A stretch of 29,388 nucleotides of DNA from Bacteroidales bacterium (lineage in GTDB: Bacteria; Bacteroidota; Bacteroidia; Bacteroidales; WCHB1-69), in contig JAAYQB010000135.1 of assembly GCA_012519525.1 (NCBI GenBank), forward strand, positions 1-29,388. Reading direction: 5' to 3'. Below, in pieces: positions 15,819 through 24,910 of the stretch. The position numbers were made by a program, and so were the translations under genes. Under the pieces are notes generated by a model. That model was not told where the DNA came from. It saw only the letters and a program-made list of their open reading frames with translations, and did not search any database. Each line of letters starts with the position of its first letter. Position 1 is the stretch's first letter.

Positions 15819-15826
15819 CAAAAATA
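15819..15826 (-). promoter_or_regulatory. Candidate -7 box for the lipoprotein operon
   Basis: The minus strand reads TATTTTTGCA, an exact TAnnTTTG followed by CA as is common in Bacteroidota promoters. It is 80 bases upstream of the lipoprotein start, leaving an AT-rich leader of about 70 bases. A -33 TTTG at the right distance is not evident. Confidence 0.45.
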
Positions 15827-15885
15827 CATCTATTTTTAAAACTAAAATCATATTTAAATAAAAAATATAAAATATAAATTAATTT

Positions 15886-16578
15886 ATGCGTAAAAGTCTG
15901 ATTTTCTTTAGTATTATTTTTTTCACCAACCTATATTCAACCCCTATATTAGCACAAAAAAACCAAAATAAGAAAAACAACAATAGTGAAATTATGGTAA
16001 AAATTGAAACAACTAAAGGAATTATTACTGTCAAATTATACAACGAGACCCCACTTCATAGAGATAATTTTGTTAAATTAGTTGAAGAAAAATACTATGA
16101 CGGATTGCTTTTTCATCGTGTCATTAATTCTTTTATGATTCAAGGCGGTGATCCCGATTCTCGTAATGCAAAGCAAGGACAAATGTTAGGCAATGGAGGA
16201 CCCGACTACACCATTCCTGCTGAATTTAACAGTCAACTTATCCATAAAAAAGGAGCATTAGCAGCCGCTCGAACTGCCGATCAAGTAAATCCTGAAAAAA
16301 GATCGTCCGGTTCGCAATTTTACATAGTACAAGGCAATGTATATAATGACAATCAGTTACAATACTTTTCATCACAAACCAAGAGGCAATATACCGATGC
16401 TCAAAAAGAAATTTATAAAACCCTTGGTGGAACTCCTCACTTAGATGGAGCTTATACTGTTTTTGGAGAAGTTGTTACAGGTCTTGACATAATAGATGCA
16501 ATTGCCGCTGTAAAAACAGATGGGGCTAATCGTCCTGTGGAAGATGTTAAAATTATTTCAATGAGTATTATAAAATAA
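15886..16578 (+). CDS. Secreted cyclophilin-type peptidyl-prolyl isomerase
   Basis: 230 residues. A signal peptide (SLIFFSIIFFTNLYSTPILA, cleavage before QKN) and a lysine/asparagine-rich linker precede the cyclophilin domain (about 38-228). Hallmarks are LLFHRVI with the catalytic arginine, FMIQGGDP, SGSQFYIVQG and HLDGAYTVFGEVVTG. It catalyses cis-trans isomerisation of prolyl bonds in proteins crossing the periplasm. An extra segment of about 20 residues (SSQTKRQYTDAQKEIYKTL) between the QFYI and HLDG motifs is common in Bacteroidota members. The last base of its TAA stop is the first base of the pheS ATG, so the two genes are translationally coupled although functionally unrelated. Confidence 0.9.
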   Translation: MRKSLIFFSIIFFTNLYSTPILAQKNQNKKNNNSEIMVKIETTKGIITVKLYNETPLHRDNFVKLVEEKYYDGLLFHRVINSFMIQGGDPDSRNAKQGQMLGNGGPDYTIPAEFNSQLIHKKGALAAARTADQVNPEKRSSGSQFYIVQGNVYNDNQLQYFSSQTKRQYTDAQKEIYKTLGGTPHLDGAYTVFGEVVTGLDIIDAIAAVKTDGANRPVEDVKIISMSIIK

Positions 16579-17594
16579 TGATGGATAATAATTTAGAAAT
16601 ATATAATAGTGAGATAGATAATTTCACTACAACTACATTGGAAGAATTAGATGCTTTTCGCCTCAAATATTTAGGTAAAAAAGGAATTTTAATCGACTTA
16701 TTTAATAAGATAAAAGATATTCCGCCGGAAAACAGAAAGGATTTTGGAAAAGATATTAATATTTTAAAATCAAAAGTATTAGAAAAAGTTGAAGCGTTAA
16801 AAAATACAATCAGCCAAAATCAATGTACGCATACTCCTTCTTTAGATGTGAGTAGGACTGCCAATTTTATCAAATTAGGTGCAAGGCATCCAATATCTGT
16901 CGTTACCAATCATATATGCGATATTTTCAAAAAAATCGGTTTTTCCATAGCAGAAGGTCCCGACATTGAAGACGATTGGCATAATTTCGAATCTTTAAAT
17001 TTCGCCGCCGAACATCCTGCACGCGATATGCAAGATACTTTTTTTATCGACAAAAATATTTTACTACGCACTCATACATCTCCTGTTCAAGTAAGAGTGA
17101 TGGAAAAACACCAACCGCCGATTCGCATTATTTGTCCGGGAAGAGTCTTTCGCAATGAAGTTATAACTGCTCGTTCTCATTGCATATTTCATCAAATAGA
17201 ACTCCTATATGTAGATGAAAATGTCTCTTTTGCCGATATGCGTCAAACTTTGGATTACTTTATAAAAGAAACATTTGGGTCTGAACGAAAAACACGTTTA
17301 CGTCCCTCCTATTTTCCTTTTACGGAACCTTCGGCAGAAATGGATATCTCTTGTGATATCTGCAATGGGAAAGGATGCAACATTTGTAAACATACCGGTT
17401 GGGTCGAAATTTTGGGATGTGGCATGATTGACCCCAATGTATTGACAAATGTTGGTATCGACCCCAACAAATACAGTGGTTTTGCAGCAGGAATCGGCAT
17501 TGAACGCTTAACCCAACAACTGTATAAAACCAAAGATATACGCTTGTTTTTTGAAAACGACATTCGTTTTATACAACAATTTGAAAGTATTTAA
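16578..17594 (+). CDS. pheS: Phenylalanyl-tRNA synthetase alpha subunit
   Basis: 338 residues, normal length. The N-terminal coiled-coil tRNA-binding arm (about 1-90, EELDAFRLKYLGKKG) precedes the class II catalytic core: FSIAEGPDIEDDWHNFE, RTHTSPVQVR, motif 2 PGRVFRNE...HQIE, a cysteine-rich stretch with CDIC-GKGCNIC, and motif 3 FAAGIGIERL. With PheT it charges tRNA-Phe. pheT is not in this window, as is usual in Bacteroidota where pheS and pheT are separated. The gene overlaps the cyclophilin gene by one base and is followed 61 bases later by the DUF2723 gene. Confidence 0.96.
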   Translation: MMDNNLEIYNSEIDNFTTTTLEELDAFRLKYLGKKGILIDLFNKIKDIPPENRKDFGKDINILKSKVLEKVEALKNTISQNQCTHTPSLDVSRTANFIKLGARHPISVVTNHICDIFKKIGFSIAEGPDIEDDWHNFESLNFAAEHPARDMQDTFFIDKNILLRTHTSPVQVRVMEKHQPPIRIICPGRVFRNEVITARSHCIFHQIELLYVDENVSFADMRQTLDYFIKETFGSERKTRLRPSYFPFTEPSAEMDISCDICNGKGCNICKHTGWVEILGCGMIDPNVLTNVGIDPNKYSGFAAGIGIERLTQQLYKTKDIRLFFENDIRFIQQFESI

Positions 17595-17655
17595 CAATAA
17601 TAAAAAATATAAAGAGTTAATTTGATTAAACTTATCATTAAAAATTTAAATTAAA

Positions 17656-20600
17656 ATGGTCAAAAATTATAAACTGATTAACAATTTACTCGGTTGGGTA
17701 GTGGCTATAATAGCTTCGGCAGTATATATATCCACAGCGGAACCGACAGTAAGCTTTTGGGATTGTGGCGAGTACATTGCTACTGCATACAAATTACAAG
17801 TTGGACACCCTCCCGGAGCTCCTACTTTTCAATTGATAGGACGTATTTTTAGTATGTTTGCCGGCGATAATGTAGAAAACATTGCATTTACTATTAACAC
17901 CATGTCAGCATTATCCAGTGGATTTACTATTTTGTTCTTATTCTGGTCTCTTACTATGATTGGGAAAAAATTAGCTTTAAGAACAGAAGGAAGTGAACTA
18001 ACTACACCTAAAACCATCGCCATATTTGGTACCGGATTAGTAGGTGCTTTAGCTTATACGTTTACTGATACTTTTTGGTTTTCAGCTGTCGAAGGTGAAG
18101 TGTATGCCATGTCATCTTTTTTCACGGCTTTAGTTTTTTGGGCTATTTTAAAATGGGATAGCGTTGCCGATGACAACTACTCCTACAGATGGATTATTTT
18201 AATTGCCTATTTAATAGGTTTATCCATCGGCGTTCACCTTTTGAACTTACTGACTGTTCCCGCAATGGTTTTAGTAGTTTACTTTAAAAAATATCAGTCT
18301 TCAACTAAAGGAATAATATATGCCGTATTACTTTCTTTTTTAATTATCGGATTTATTATGTGGGGATTAGTTCCTAGCATCGTAAAACTTTCCAGTATAT
18401 TTGAACGTGTATTCGTCAATTCTTTTGGAACTCCTTTTAATGTAGGCACCATTGTTTATTTTGCGATTATAGCAGCCTTATTGGTGTGGGGCATTCTCTA
18501 TTCCGAAAAACGACGAAAGAGACTGCTCAATATAATTATGCTTTCATTGACTTTTATTATTATAGGTTATTCTACTTTCTTAATATTAGTCATACGCTCT
18601 AATGCCAATACCCCTATTGATGAAAATAATCCTGAAGATGCAGTAGCACTATTAGCTTATTTAAATCGTGAACAATATGGAAGCAATCCTTTGGTTTATG
18701 GTGAATATTATAATACTCCTATCCTACGTGCCGAAGATGGCGATCCCGTATACGTTAAAAATTATGTAGTCCGTCAAAATGACTATGTAGTCGGTTCATT
18801 TTTTCATAAAAAAGATGCCGATGATTTTGTAAAAGCCAATGCTGAAAAATATAATAATCTCTCAATAAAAGGAGAATATGTGATTGGAGATCCTAAGAAA
18901 AATTCAAAACTCATTTTTGACGGAGAGTATTGTACATTTTTCCCACGCATGTGGAATCGCGAAAGTGCTCGCATACGTTATTACAAAGAATGGGCAGGCA
19001 TTACCGAAGACTTTGAGTATAAAAACGGACAACAAGTTCCGCGTAAACCTCGGTTTGGAGAAAACCTCCGCTTTTTCTTCCGCTACCAAATGGGATATAT
19101 GTATGGCAGGTATTTTATGTGGAATTTTGTTGGTAGACAAACTATCAATCAAGGTTTTGGAGGAAAACAATCGGGAGCATGGCTTTCCGGAATCTCGTTT
19201 ATTGACGATGCACGTTTAGGTCCTCAAAAAACACCGGAACATATGAAAACAAATGGTAGAAATACGTATTATTTCCTTCCGCTTATTTTAGGTTTATTCG
19301 GCATGATATTCCATTTCAAAAAGGATTTTCAGAATGCTTTTATTGTCATGCTTCTATTTTTCATGACAGGAATAGCCATAGGTATCTATTTGAATATGTA
19401 TGCCTATCAGCCACGTGAGCGAGACTATGCTTTTGCAGCCTCATTCTATGCCTTTGCCATGTGGATAGGAATTGGCGTGTATGGTCTCTACGAAATGATA
19501 AAAAAATACATAAATAAAAATGTCGCAGCCGTTACATCCACCGTAGTTTGTTTAAGTGTCCCTGCTATTTTAGCCGCTCAAAACTGGGATGACCACGACC
19601 GTAGCAATAGATACTTAACCAGAAATATAGCCAAAGCCTATTTAAATTCTTGTGCTCCCAATGCTATTTTATTTACCAATGGCGACAACGACACCTTTCC
19701 GTTATGGTATATACAAGAAGTAGAAGGATATCGTACAGATGTGAGAATATGCAACTTAAGCCTTATGGGAACCGATTGGTATATTGACCAAATGAAGCGT
19801 AAAGCATACGATGGCGAACCTGTTCCCATGCAAATGACAAAAGAAATGTATCAAATGGGTTATCGAGATATGTTGGTCGCTTTTAATGGAATAAAAGAAC
19901 CTCAAGATTTAAATAAAATTATGAATCAAATCATGTATAATCCAACCAATCACGTGCGTGAATCAAGAATTAATACGATTACCTTCTCTTTACCTGTTGA
20001 TAAAGAAAAAGTAATAATGAATAACACCGTGCACAGTAAAGATACGGCAAGAATAGTTGACCAATTAATATGGCGTATGCCCAACGAAAGCTTATACCAA
20101 GTTAATGGAAATGACACTGTAATGGTGGTTAGCAAAGCTTACATTGCTATGATGGATATTCTTGCTACCAATAAGTGGGAACGTCCTATTTATTATGTCT
20201 CGACAACAGGCAGTGAATCATTCTTTGGTTTAGATAAATATTTCCAAGTAGAAGGCTTAGCTTATCGTTTGGTCCCTGTGGAAATCGATCCAAGCGAACA
20301 AAAAGGATTTTTGTATGGAAGAGTTAATAGCGATGTCTTATATGACAATGTCATTAATAAATTTGATTTTTCAGAATACGCCAATCCCGCTGTTTATTTA
20401 AGCGAAGACTATACACGAACCGTACAAAACTTAAAAATATTTTTATTCCGATTATCCGAAACTTTACTTATCGAAAAAGATTATAAAAGAGCAGCAGTCG
20501 TTATGGATAAATACTATGCTTGGTTTCCTCAAGAAACCATTCCTTATGATTTTCTTGATTTATATATGGCGGAAAATTATTTGAAATTTGAAAGCAAAGA

Positions 20601-20835
20601 TTTAAAAGCAAAAGGCGTAAAACTCTTTAACGATTATGTTGACCAACTTAATGTTGAAGTAGAATATTATCTGAAATTTAGAGGCAAAGATGCCGAAATT
20701 GTAAGAGGCAATTTAGATAGAAACAGAGCTATTCTCGATCAGATAGCAAGAAACTCTGAATATTACACCACCATGGAAGCCGATTTTGCTAAAGAGTTTA
20801 AAGACTTAAAAGAAAAAGCATCACTTCACTTATAA
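17656..20835 (+). CDS. DUF2723 family membrane protein (GT-C glycosyltransferase-like)
   Basis: 1059 residues in the inner membrane. The N-terminal part (about 1-330) has many membrane helices and the family signature STAEPTVSFWDCGEYIATA followed by GHPPGAP, whose acidic residues occupy the place of the catalytic acid in GT-C enzymes. More helices occur at about 530-650. The C-terminal 400 residues are a soluble domain, probably periplasmic, with FTNGDNDTFPLWYIQEVEG and RICNLSLMGTDWY. DUF2723 proteins are near-universal in Bacteroidota and resemble protein O-mannosyltransferases; a glycosyl transfer role is inferred from fold. Length and motifs are complete. A shared hairpin terminator follows directly. 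Confidence 0.88.
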   Translation: MVKNYKLINNLLGWVVAIIASAVYISTAEPTVSFWDCGEYIATAYKLQVGHPPGAPTFQLIGRIFSMFAGDNVENIAFTINTMSALSSGFTILFLFWSLTMIGKKLALRTEGSELTTPKTIAIFGTGLVGALAYTFTDTFWFSAVEGEVYAMSSFFTALVFWAILKWDSVADDNYSYRWIILIAYLIGLSIGVHLLNLLTVPAMVLVVYFKKYQSSTKGIIYAVLLSFLIIGFIMWGLVPSIVKLSSIFERVFVNSFGTPFNVGTIVYFAIIAALLVWGILYSEKRRKRLLNIIMLSLTFIIIGYSTFLILVIRSNANTPIDENNPEDAVALLAYLNREQYGSNPLVYGEYYNTPILRAEDGDPVYVKNYVVRQNDYVVGSFFHKKDADDFVKANAEKYNNLSIKGEYVIGDPKKNSKLIFDGEYCTFFPRMWNRESARIRYYKEWAGITEDFEYKNGQQVPRKPRFGENLRFFFRYQMGYMYGRYFMWNFVGRQTINQGFGGKQSGAWLSGISFIDDARLGPQKTPEHMKTNGRNTYYFLPLILGLFGMIFHFKKDFQNAFIVMLLFFMTGIAIGIYLNMYAYQPRERDYAFAASFYAFAMWIGIGVYGLYEMIKKYINKNVAAVTSTVVCLSVPAILAAQNWDDHDRSNRYLTRNIAKAYLNSCAPNAILFTNGDNDTFPLWYIQEVEGYRTDVRICNLSLMGTDWYIDQMKRKAYDGEPVPMQMTKEMYQMGYRDMLVAFNGIKEPQDLNKIMNQIMYNPTNHVRESRINTITFSLPVDKEKVIMNNTVHSKDTARIVDQLIWRMPNESLYQVNGNDTVMVVSKAYIAMMDILATNKWERPIYYVSTTGSESFFGLDKYFQVEGLAYRLVPVEIDPSEQKGFLYGRVNSDVLYDNVINKFDFSEYANPAVYLSEDYTRTVQNLKIFLFRLSETLLIEKDYKRAAVVMDKYYAWFPQETIPYDFLDLYMAENYLKFESKDLKAKGVKLFNDYVDQLNVEVEYYLKFRGKDAEIVRGNLDRNRAILDQIARNSEYYTTMEADFAKEFKDLKEKASLHL

Positions 20836-20839
20836 AATT

Positions 20840-20865
20840 AAAAAGCGTCAAAATTGACGCTTTTT
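20840..20865. terminator. Bidirectional terminator between DUF2723 gene and lptC
   Basis: AAAAAGCGTCAA (20840-20851) and TTGACGCTTTTT (20854-20865) are perfect complements, followed by more T on the plus strand and by an A-run/T-run mirror on the minus strand. It lies 5 bases after the DUF2723 stop and 1 base beyond the lptC stop, so it can end both convergent transcripts. Confidence 0.88.
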
Positions 20866-20866
20866 T

Positions 20867-21427
20867 TTATTCATTTTCATAAAATAATAGCTCCGGATTA
20901 TAAATGGTATATTTACTTAAGGATTCATCCGATTCAAATCTTTTCCCTATATAAACACTACCGTCAGCTTTAGTTTGTTTAATCTGTGTATTAGAATAAA
21001 TTAGTTTTTTGTCAACATCCCAAACAAGATGTTCTGTTTCGATAATTTCTCCCGTTTCAAAATTAGTAATCACAACGTTTCTTTTTGCCTCCATTATCTT
21101 TTTATTCTCCCAATTAACTCCATACAAAGCTGTTAGTTTCGACACTTTTGATTTTCCTCTTGTATAAGTAATAATTTCGATTCCCTCAGGACATTCTTGG
21201 CGGGGATTTTCACCTTGATAGGTATGTAAAAGCGGGGTTTTAAATTCATGTGTTACTACCGCTTCTTGGCTAACATATAAATGAATATCTTTTGAAATTT
21301 CATCGGGACCTGTTTCGTTTTTAAAAATCTGATTGACAACAGCAATATCATTACTGCAAGCAAAAAGAAAAACGATAGCCATTGAAAATACAACTATCGT
21401 TTTAATATGTTTATATCGAAAAATCAT
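20867..21427 (-). CDS. lptC: LptC, LPS-transport periplasmic protein
   Basis: 186 residues with a lipoprotein-type signal (AIVFLFACS, cysteine at 24), as Bacteroidota LptC proteins have in place of the simple membrane anchor of E. coli. The mature part is the repetitive beta-jellyroll of LptC: LTALYGVNWENKKIMEAKRN, VVITNFETGEIIETEHLVWD, KKLIYSNTQIKQTKADG. LptC links the LptB2FG extractor to the LptA bridge carrying lipopolysaccharide to the outer membrane. Its start is 3 bases after the stop of the TPR gene, and it is the last gene of the queA-coaX-OMP-TPR-lptC operon. Confidence 0.85.
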   Translation of the reverse strand: MIFRYKHIKTIVVFSMAIVFLFACSNDIAVVNQIFKNETGPDEISKDIHLYVSQEAVVTHEFKTPLLHTYQGENPRQECPEGIEIITYTRGKSKVSKLTALYGVNWENKKIMEAKRNVVITNFETGEIIETEHLVWDVDKKLIYSNTQIKQTKADGSVYIGKRFESDESLSKYTIYNPELLFYENE

Positions 21428-21430
21428 GTT

Positions 21431-22891
21431 TTATCTTACGGTTGTAGTCTCTCCTATCCAACATTCAACACGGTAGGATTGTCCTTTTTGTAATCCTAAT
21501 TGAAAATAAGTTTCTATTTTAGGAAAATACCTGCTAACAGTACTTAGTTTTGTTTGAGCTTCTTTGTATATCCTTTGCTTCCTCTCATCATCTTGCTGAT
21601 TTACAGTCATAGACATAGCCTTACTGTATTTATCGGCTGCCACCCAATAAATCGCCGTCGGAAGTTCTATAGACCCACAAGCTGAACCGGAACCATAATA
21701 TAAATCGCCAATAACAACATAAGCAAAAGCTTCGCTAGGATTTAATCTTAGTATATTATAAGCATTTTCGCGTGCTGCAGTATATTGTCCAAGCTGTTTA
21801 TAGCTTTCAACAAGAATATAATACGTTCTGATTTTATCCGATTCTTTTTCAAACAATGGAAGTGCTTCTTTACAATAACTTACAGCTTCCGAATAATTTT
21901 TTCTCTTATAACAACTGATAGTAGCCATAGCCAATGCTGTTCTTGCAGTAGGTTTAATTTTATGCAATTCTTCTACTGCATTATCGTATATTTCGTTATC
22001 TGTACAATTTTCTTTAACAAAAAATTTAATAATTTGTTGTAGTGTACGTTCGTCTTTTGACTGAGCTAATTTTTTCTCATAAATAGTTATTAAGTCATCA
22101 CATTTTGCATATTTCGAAAAGCGAATATCCATATTTTTTGCAACTCTCTGATAAAGGTCAAAAGTTCTAGCCGCTTTAGCCGAGTCAACTTTGCAATCTT
22201 CATATAAAGCATCGTATTCATCTTTAGAGACTTGACCACTGTCTAATTTTTCTTGTAAATCATAAATTTTTCGCATTGCTTTTTCAAATGCAATTTCACT
22301 TTCGTCTAATTTAGAATCTAAAACATCCGTTATTTTATCGTAAGCATCGATTGTTACTTCAGAAGTAAGTCCTTTGTTGTTCATATAACGTTCGGCTGTA
22401 ATAAAAAATACGTCCAATACTTGAGGTGATGTTTCCGTTTTGCCTAATTCTATTGCTTTATTGAAAGTTTCATAGGCTTTTTCCCATTCATAAGCTCTGT
22501 ATTGCATAGTATTAACAGCTATTTGTCCTAATGCGTAGGCTTCGTCGGAAGGATAACATTTAATACGCAATTCATATAAGTCAAATAATTCTTGAATATA
22601 AGCTGCTTTTTTTAGCGAATCTTTTTCTTTTTTAATCATATAATCAAGAATAATAGGACCATTGGTAAAAATGTTTTTTGTTGACATCGGACAGTTTTCT
22701 TTTGTTTTCTTCCAATATCCGTAAGCTTCTGCATAATTCTGTAATCGAAAGGCTTCTCTATACAACGATATGTTTGTAATACATGCTATACTGTCTTCGC
22801 CATATTTAGGTCCTTCCCATTGTGCTTTAGATGTTAACGTTAAAACAACTACTAATCCGGTTAATAAAATTTTAATGTTACTTTTCTTCAT
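21431..22891 (-). CDS. Periplasmic TPR protein
   Basis: 486 residues with a signal peptide (ILLTGLVVVLTLTSKA, cleavage before QWEG). Nearly all the rest is helical TPR-type sequence: LQNYAEAYGYWKK near the start, YEWEKAYETFNKAIELGK, a charged coiled-coil stretch near 200-240, NYSEAVSYCKEALPLFEK, and YKQLGQYTAARENAYNILRLNP followed by EAFAYVVIGDLYYGSGSACG. This protein family consistently sits between the barrel protein and lptC in Bacteroidales, implying a role in envelope biogenesis. The actual partner is unknown. It starts 22 bases after the barrel gene ends. Confidence 0.8.
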   Translation of the reverse strand: MKKSNIKILLTGLVVVLTLTSKAQWEGPKYGEDSIACITNISLYREAFRLQNYAEAYGYWKKTKENCPMSTKNIFTNGPIILDYMIKKEKDSLKKAAYIQELFDLYELRIKCYPSDEAYALGQIAVNTMQYRAYEWEKAYETFNKAIELGKTETSPQVLDVFFITAERYMNNKGLTSEVTIDAYDKITDVLDSKLDESEIAFEKAMRKIYDLQEKLDSGQVSKDEYDALYEDCKVDSAKAARTFDLYQRVAKNMDIRFSKYAKCDDLITIYEKKLAQSKDERTLQQIIKFFVKENCTDNEIYDNAVEELHKIKPTARTALAMATISCYKRKNYSEAVSYCKEALPLFEKESDKIRTYYILVESYKQLGQYTAARENAYNILRLNPSEAFAYVVIGDLYYGSGSACGSIELPTAIYWVAADKYSKAMSMTVNQQDDERKQRIYKEAQTKLSTVSRYFPKIETYFQLGLQKGQSYRVECWIGETTTVR

Positions 22892-22913
22892 TCTTTTCTT
22901 ATTTTTAATATTA

Positions 22914-24185
22914 TTATTCTAATTTTCTTCTTTGATACCAACGCTCATGTAATGCTAAATTAAATGAACATTTCACATAATTTTCTTGTAAAACAGTATT
23001 ATTTATTCCCCATTTTCCATATTCAACAATCATACTTATGCGTGTTTTACTTTTTTTCATTGGAAAAGACATCCCAAAATTTATGCCAAATCTATCAACT
23101 TGTTTTTCTTTAAGATAAACAGGCGTTAGCTCATAAAAAGCACCCAAACTGTATTGTATTTTTGAGATGTATTTACTCCCCGTAGGATTAGGTATTACAT
23201 TTCCTCCCAGTGCATATTTATATGAATTTTTTAATGTATCGGTGTTGTTTCCTATCTTAGCTTTTTCCCAATCACTCCATGTAAAATCAAAACCTATAAA
23301 ATATTTTTCAGACGACCACGACAGTCCAACACCTACTGTTTGAGGCAGTTTAACCTTATTTTTCTCAACTCCATTCCAATACAAAGTATCTATTATTTCT
23401 TCGCCGATAGACGTATTTCTGTAATGCGACAAAACCTCAGATTGAGTAGCAAATACCGTAGGTATTGATGGCGTATAAACTGCTCCTATGCCTATGGTTG
23501 ATTTTTTTACCGGAATAAAGTATTGCGTTCCAAAAGAGAACAATGCCCCTTTCATACTTGTTTTATCATTTCCTTTAAAATTAAGAAATAAGTCATCTGA
23601 AAATTCAGCTGTTCTTATTTTATCATAATTTCCAAACAAGTAAGATATATTACAACCTAATGAAAAGTTTTTAAAAACTTTAAATGCATTGCCCCAGTAA
23701 AATTCATAAATTCCGCCTCTTCCTTTAAAAGCTGTGTTCACACTAACGCTGTCATTCCATGCGGATGTTTCATTAATAGTGTAATTAATAAAACTATAAG
23801 GCTGAAATCCAAATGAAGTTGTCCAGTTTTTTGCAAGCGATAGCCCCAAAGCTAAATAATCAAATTCGATAGTTCCTCCCTGCTGTTTTGTACGATTGTC
23901 TTGTAATTGATGATATTTATAAGAAAACGCCGCATCTATTAAAGCAGAAATAGAATCGTATCCCACATAAGCTGCCGGATTGGAAAAGTTAACAGCTGTT
24001 GCACTCTGATATGCATAAGCAATGCCACCCATAGAAACAGACGAAAGAGATGTTCGTTTCGACAATTCTCCTAATCCAAAACGAGAATATGGCGAGCTTA
24101 ATTGATTTTGAGCATGTGAAAATCCTACCGTACTCAAAAACAAAACAAGGCTGATTATATTTTTAGTTTTTTTGAAATGCGACAT
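22914..24185 (-). CDS. Outer membrane beta-barrel protein, FadL-like
   Basis: 423 residues. A signal peptide (IISLVLFLSTVGFSHA, cleavage before QNQ) is followed by SSPYSRFGLGEL and SVSMGGIAYA, an N-terminal pattern with SNPAAY resembling FadL-type long-chain hydrocarbon porins. The remainder has alternating beta-strands with many aromatics; the C-terminus is HERWYQRRKLE rather than a final phenylalanine. Its first 23 bases overlap the end of coaX, so it is translated in coupling with it. It is the third gene of the operon. The cargo is unknown. Confidence 0.78.
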   Translation of the reverse strand: MSHFKKTKNIISLVLFLSTVGFSHAQNQLSSPYSRFGLGELSKRTSLSSVSMGGIAYAYQSATAVNFSNPAAYVGYDSISALIDAAFSYKYHQLQDNRTKQQGGTIEFDYLALGLSLAKNWTTSFGFQPYSFINYTINETSAWNDSVSVNTAFKGRGGIYEFYWGNAFKVFKNFSLGCNISYLFGNYDKIRTAEFSDDLFLNFKGNDKTSMKGALFSFGTQYFIPVKKSTIGIGAVYTPSIPTVFATQSEVLSHYRNTSIGEEIIDTLYWNGVEKNKVKLPQTVGVGLSWSSEKYFIGFDFTWSDWEKAKIGNNTDTLKNSYKYALGGNVIPNPTGSKYISKIQYSLGAFYELTPVYLKEKQVDRFGINFGMSFPMKKSKTRISMIVEYGKWGINNTVLQENYVKCSFNLALHERWYQRRKLE

Positions 24186-24900
24186 TGTGTTTTAATATTA
24201 TGGACAAACCTACAATAACAAGATGGGGAATAGAAATAATTTCATGTTGAAACCGATGATTAAAATAAAGCATATCCCCTCCCGTTACGATGATTTTTAT
24301 ATCAGGATATGTATTTTTATATTGATTAATAGAACCATTGCACTCATAAAGAATACCATTAAAGACTCCACTTTGAATGGATTCATCTGTTGTTTTTCCT
24401 ATAAAATCATTGAAAGATAGTTTATTAATCAAAGGAAGTTTATCTGTAAAATGATTTAAGGCTTTTAATCGCATTTGTAATCCCGGCGATATACTTCCGC
24501 CTATATATTCTCCTTTTTTATTAATAAAGTCACAAGTTATACAAGTTCCTAACTGTATAACCAAACAGTTAGTATCAGCATATAAGTTATTGGCTGCTAC
24601 CACGCCTGCTAATCGGTCGGTTCCTAATGTGTCAGGCGATTGATAATGATTGATAATAGGAATAGGTGTTTTATCAGACAAAACAAGACATTGGTATTTA
24701 GAGCGTAAATACGATTTCATAGTTTCATCTTTTAACGATACCGATGATAAAATAACATAATCAAATGTGTGTTTTTGCTCTAATACATTGAGTTCATCAA
24801 CAGAAAAGGTATCGTAACATTCTAAAAAGACAATTTTACCATTGTTTTCAACGGCAACTTTTTTGTTTGTATTTCCAATATCAATGATTAAATTATTCAA
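24163..24900 (-). CDS. coaX: Type III pantothenate kinase
   Basis: 245 residues, cytosolic, ASKHA fold. The phosphate-binding motif DIGNTN (residues 7-12) is followed by TLGTDRLAG (91-99) with the pantothenate-site GxDR, and LGTCITCDF (117-125) carrying the second acidic residue D124. It phosphorylates pantothenate, the first step of coenzyme A synthesis. Alignment of the N-terminus with the family puts the start at 24900, where the codon is TTG. No in-frame ATG occurs before residue 61, which would delete the catalytic aspartate. It lies 10 bases after queA and its 3' end overlaps the barrel gene by 23 bases. Confidence 0.92.
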   Translation of the reverse strand: MNNLIIDIGNTNKKVAVENNGKIVFLECYDTFSVDELNVLEQKHTFDYVILSSVSLKDETMKSYLRSKYQCLVLSDKTPIPIINHYQSPDTLGTDRLAGVVAANNLYADTNCLVIQLGTCITCDFINKKGEYIGGSISPGLQMRLKALNHFTDKLPLINKLSFNDFIGKTTDESIQSGVFNGILYECNGSINQYKNTYPDIKIIVTGGDMLYFNHRFQHEIISIPHLVIVGLSIILKHNVAFQKN

Positions 24901-24910
24901 AATAGAGTTT